A stretch of 8,486 nucleotides of DNA from JAJNPS01 sp031426185. Lineage in GTDB: Bacteria > Pseudomonadota > Alphaproteobacteria > Rhodobacterales > Rhodobacteraceae. The stretch is taken from contig JANPKV010000026.1 in NCBI GenBank assembly GCA_031426185.1, positions 1 to 8,486 of the forward strand, given 5' to 3'. Shown here piece after piece: positions 5,992 to 8,486 of the stretch. Under the pieces are notes generated by a model. That model had not been told where the DNA came from. It did not search any database and saw only the letters and a program-made list of their open reading frames with translations. The first letter of the stretch is position 1. Each line of letters begins with the position of its first letter. The position numbers and the translations under genes were made by a program.

Positions 5992-8357
5992 TTGCTGGAT
6001 CTGGCCGGTGTCTGGTCGCTTTCTGACGAAAGCGGCGCGTATGGTGTTCCGATGGCGGTGCCCGGTGACGGTATATCCGCGCTGCACAAGGCAGGTGTGA
6101 TCCCCGATCCCTATTGGGGGCGCAACGAATACGACTGCCGGTGGGTGGCGGAACGCGACTGGGTCTTGGTTCGACGTTTTGACCATGACGGCACGGCGGC
6201 TGATCTGGTCATCGACGGGCTCGACACCGTGGCCGAGCTGCGGCTGAACGGTGAACGAGTTCTGGAGGTCGCCAACGCACATCGGCGCTGGCGTGTTCCT
6301 GTCACCCCTCGCGCGGGCGACAATGTGATCGAAATTACCTTTCGCTCATCCGTCCGCGAGGCGGCAGCGCTGCAGGCCGGGATGCCGTTCCGCATTCCCT
6401 ATCAAGAGGTCAACGGCCCCATCCCCAACGCCAACATGCTGCGCAAGCAGCAATGCGATTTCGGGTGGGACTGGAACATCGCGCTGGGGCAGTTCGGTGT
6501 CTCCGGGGCGATCCGGCTGGAACCCCGGGGACCGCGCATAGCAGACGTGATCGTGGCGCAGCGCCACACCCCCGGCCTGGCCGAAATCACCTTGCGCATC
6601 GAGACGGATGGGCCAGAGGTCACAGCCACGCTTTGCGGCATCAGCGCGACGGCCACGGTCGCGCGCGGCGCGGCGACACTGGTGCTGTCCATCCCCGAGC
6701 CGGCACTTTGGTGGCCGGCGGGGCAGGGCGCGCAGGTGCTGCACGATCTGACCGTCACATCGGGCGGTGCTGCGGCCACGCGGCGCATCGGGCTGCGGTC
6801 GCTGGAGCTTGACTCCACACCCGACGCGGCGGGCCGGTCATTCGGCTTTCGCGTCAACGGGCGGGCGGTCTTTGCCAAGGGTGCGAACTGGATCCCTGCC
6901 GATGCCCTGAACGGGCGCATCACGCCTGCGGCCGTGCGCGGGCTGCTGCAGTCGGCCGTGGATGCCAACATGAACATGATCCGCGTCTGGGGCGGTGGGC
7001 GGTACGAGCCGGACTGGTTCTACGATCTCTGCGATGAGTTGGGCCTGATGGTCTGGCAGGATTTCATGTTCGCCTGCACCTTTACCCCTCCACGCCTGCA
7101 TTTCTGGCCGAGGTGGATGCCGAGGTCCGCGACGTCGTGCGGCGGATCAACCACCACGCCTGCATCGCGCTGTGGTGCGGCGACAACGAACTGATCGGCG
7201 CGCTGACCTGGTTTCCCGAAAGCCGGGCAGACCGCGACCGCTATCTGGTGAACTACGACCGGCTGAACCGCACGGTCGAGTCGGCGCTGTTGCAGACGCT
7301 GCCGGACGCCAACTGGTGGCCCTCGTCCCCGTCCCCCGGGCCGCTGGCCTTCGGCGATGCCTGGCATGACGACAGCTCGGGTGACATGCACTTCTGGTCG
7401 GTCTGGCACGAAGGGCGGGATTTTGACCACTACCGCGATGTCAGCCCGCGTTTTTGTTCCGAGTTCGGGTTCCAGTCCTATCCGTCGATGTCCACGATCC
7501 GCAAATTCGCCGATCCCAAGGACTGGAACGTCGCGAGCCCGGTGATGGAAAGTCACCAGAAAAACGCCGGCGGCAATGCCCGGATCGCCGAAACAATGTT
7601 CCGCTATTTCCGCTTTCCCGTGGATTTCGAGAATTTCGTCTACTTGAGCCAGATCCAGCAGGGCCTGGCCATCAAGACCGCCGTCACCCACTGGCGCAGC
7701 CTGAAGCCGCACTGCATGGGCGCGCTTTACTGGCAGCTGAACGACACGTGGCCGGTGTGCAGCTGGTCCAGCCTCGATCACGGCGGGAACTGGAAACTCT
7801 TGCATCACATGGCCGCGCGGTTCTTTGCGCCGGTGATGGTGACAGCGGTGCCGCAGGACGACGGGATCGAGCTGCGGGCAGTGAATGACCTGCCCGAGGC
7901 GGTGACGATCACGGTTGCGGCCAATGCTGCGGCGATGGACGGCACCACGCGAAAGCTGGCAGAAGCGACGGTGACGGTGTCCCCGGATGCCGCTCTGCCG
8001 GTGCTGACCATTCCCGCGGATACGCTGCATGCGGGCGAGGTTCTGGCCTTTATCTGGAACGGCGACGCGCAGGGCGGGGACGTGCATGCGCCAAAGCCGT
8101 GGAAGGCGTATGACCTGTTGCCCTCGGGCGTTAGGGCAGATATCCGGCAGGACGGGGCCGTCTGGAATTTGGTGTTGCAGGTCAACGCTTTCGCGCCGTT
8201 TGTTGCGGTTGAATCCGATGTTCAGGGCCGCTTTTCGTCCAATGCCGTCACGCTGTTTCCGGGCTATCCCGCCACCATCACCTTCACCCCCGAGGATCCC
8301 TCGTCGGTGCCGACCTTCACCCTTCGCGACCTTCATTCCGCCACTTACGGCGCCTGA
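5992..8357 (+). pseudogene. GH2 beta-mannosidase, interrupted by a single frameshift near 7078-7090
   Basis: A cytoplasmic glycoside hydrolase family 2 enzyme, probably EC 3.2.1.25, releasing mannose from the non-reducing end of beta-mannosides. With one base restored it would be about 788 aa, normal for the family. N-terminal jelly-roll: residues 1 to about 165 (DLAGVWSL, DTVAELRLNGERV, QCDFGWDWN). A beta-sandwich domain follows to about 275, with LWWPAGQG. Then comes the TIM barrel (GANWIPADAL; VWGGGRYEPDWFYDLCDELGLM from 332). The frame changes after VWQDFMFACT. The upstream frame stops at 7194, leaving about 400 aa. The continuing frame reads YPSTPAFLAEVDAEV and stays open to 8357. Corrected residues Glu400 (WCGDNE, acid/base) and Glu491 (FCSEFGFQS, nucleophile) are both present, 91 residues apart as expected for this family. 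Without correction the product lacks the whole active site. No signal peptide is visible, so the substrate must be imported intact. A sequence error is as likely as a true mutation. Confidence 0.88.
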
Positions 8358-8358
8358 C

Positions 8359-8364
8359 GAAAGG
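8359..8364 (+). promoter_or_regulatory. Shine-Dalgarno of the right-hand isomerase gene
   Basis: GAAAGG lies 8 nt before the ATG at 8373, within the 15-nt gap after the beta-mannosidase stop. No terminator-like hairpin occupies the gap, so the operon continues to the right. Confidence 0.5.
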
Positions 8365-8372
8365 CCTCTCTC

Positions 8373-8486
8373 ATGTTCAGCTATCAGCTCTACTCCTCGC
8401 GCAACTTTCCCCCGCTGTCCGACACCCTGGCGATGGTGGCCAAGGCCGGATACACCTCTGTCGAGGGATATGGCGGCCTTTATGAC
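8373..8486 (+). CDS. Sugar isomerase/epimerase-like TIM-barrel protein (N-terminus only, runs off the right edge)
   Basis: Only 38 codons are visible. They begin with MFSYQLYSSRNFPPLSDTL and continue to KAGYTSVEGYGGLYD. The first beta strand followed by a helix and the AGY-x-x-VEGYGG turn are typical of the xylose isomerase-like TIM-barrel (sugar phosphate isomerase/epimerase) superfamily. It is the last visible gene of the transporter operon and follows the beta-mannosidase after 15 nt, so it probably acts on the liberated sugar or a derivative of it. It differs clearly in N-terminal sequence from the isomerase on the left edge, so the two are not recent duplicates. The reaction cannot be assigned from this fragment. 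Confidence 0.82.
   Translation, partial: MFSYQLYSSRNFPPLSDTLAMVAKAGYTSVEGYGGLYD

Noticed and set aside
7075..7090. Programmed -1 ribosomal frameshift in the beta-mannosidase
   Set aside because: The register needed is -1, but no slippery X-XXY-YYZ heptamer is present in frame around ACC TTT ACC, and GH2 enzymes are not known to be recoded.
7020..8336. Long minus-strand open frame (438 codons) opposite the beta-mannosidase
   Set aside because: Same reason: low-complexity basic composition, no recognisable motif, fully antisense to a sequence with clear GH2 catalytic motifs.

Overview
The window is GC-rich and densely coded. Gene style and protein families (CUT1 sugar ABC transporter, LacI-type regulator, TIM-barrel sugar isomerases) suggest an alphaproteobacterium, most likely Rhodobacterales. 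The taxonomic guess rests on general resemblance, not on a marker gene. The window is a carbohydrate-uptake and catabolism locus arranged as two divergent transcription units.

Left (minus strand, 1-1462): a LacI-family regulator overlaps by four bases (ATGA) a sugar isomerase/epimerase-like gene that runs off the left edge. Centre (1463-1796): a 334-bp divergent control region. Next to the transporter genes it holds two related CG-centred operator-like palindromes whose centres are 21 bp apart, the second immediately before the ribosome binding site. Nearer the regulator there is a separate perfect 14-bp palindrome and a weak candidate promoter.

Right (plus strand, 1797-8486): a compact operon encodes a periplasmic sugar-binding protein, a strong intergenic hairpin, two inner-membrane permeases, a MalK-type ATPase, a cytoplasmic GH2 beta-mannosidase, and the start of a second sugar isomerase/epimerase-like protein that runs off the right edge. 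Junctions after the hairpin are tight: an 8-nt overlap, then gaps of 3, 2 and 15 nt.

The likely logic is this. The binding protein and permeases bring in a mannose- or glucose-type sugar or a beta-mannoside. The beta-mannosidase cleaves a glycoside in the cytoplasm, the two TIM-barrel enzymes act on the products, and the LacI protein represses the operon until the sugar appears. The substrate is inferred from the enzyme family only. The beta-mannosidase frame is broken once near 7078-7090. Both catalytic glutamates survive in the second frame, so this is either a very recent inactivation or a one-base sequence error. I saw no mobile element, CRISPR array, RNA gene or defence system. The most notable points are the double operator, the frameshift and the pairing of a beta-mannosidase with two different isomerase-like proteins.
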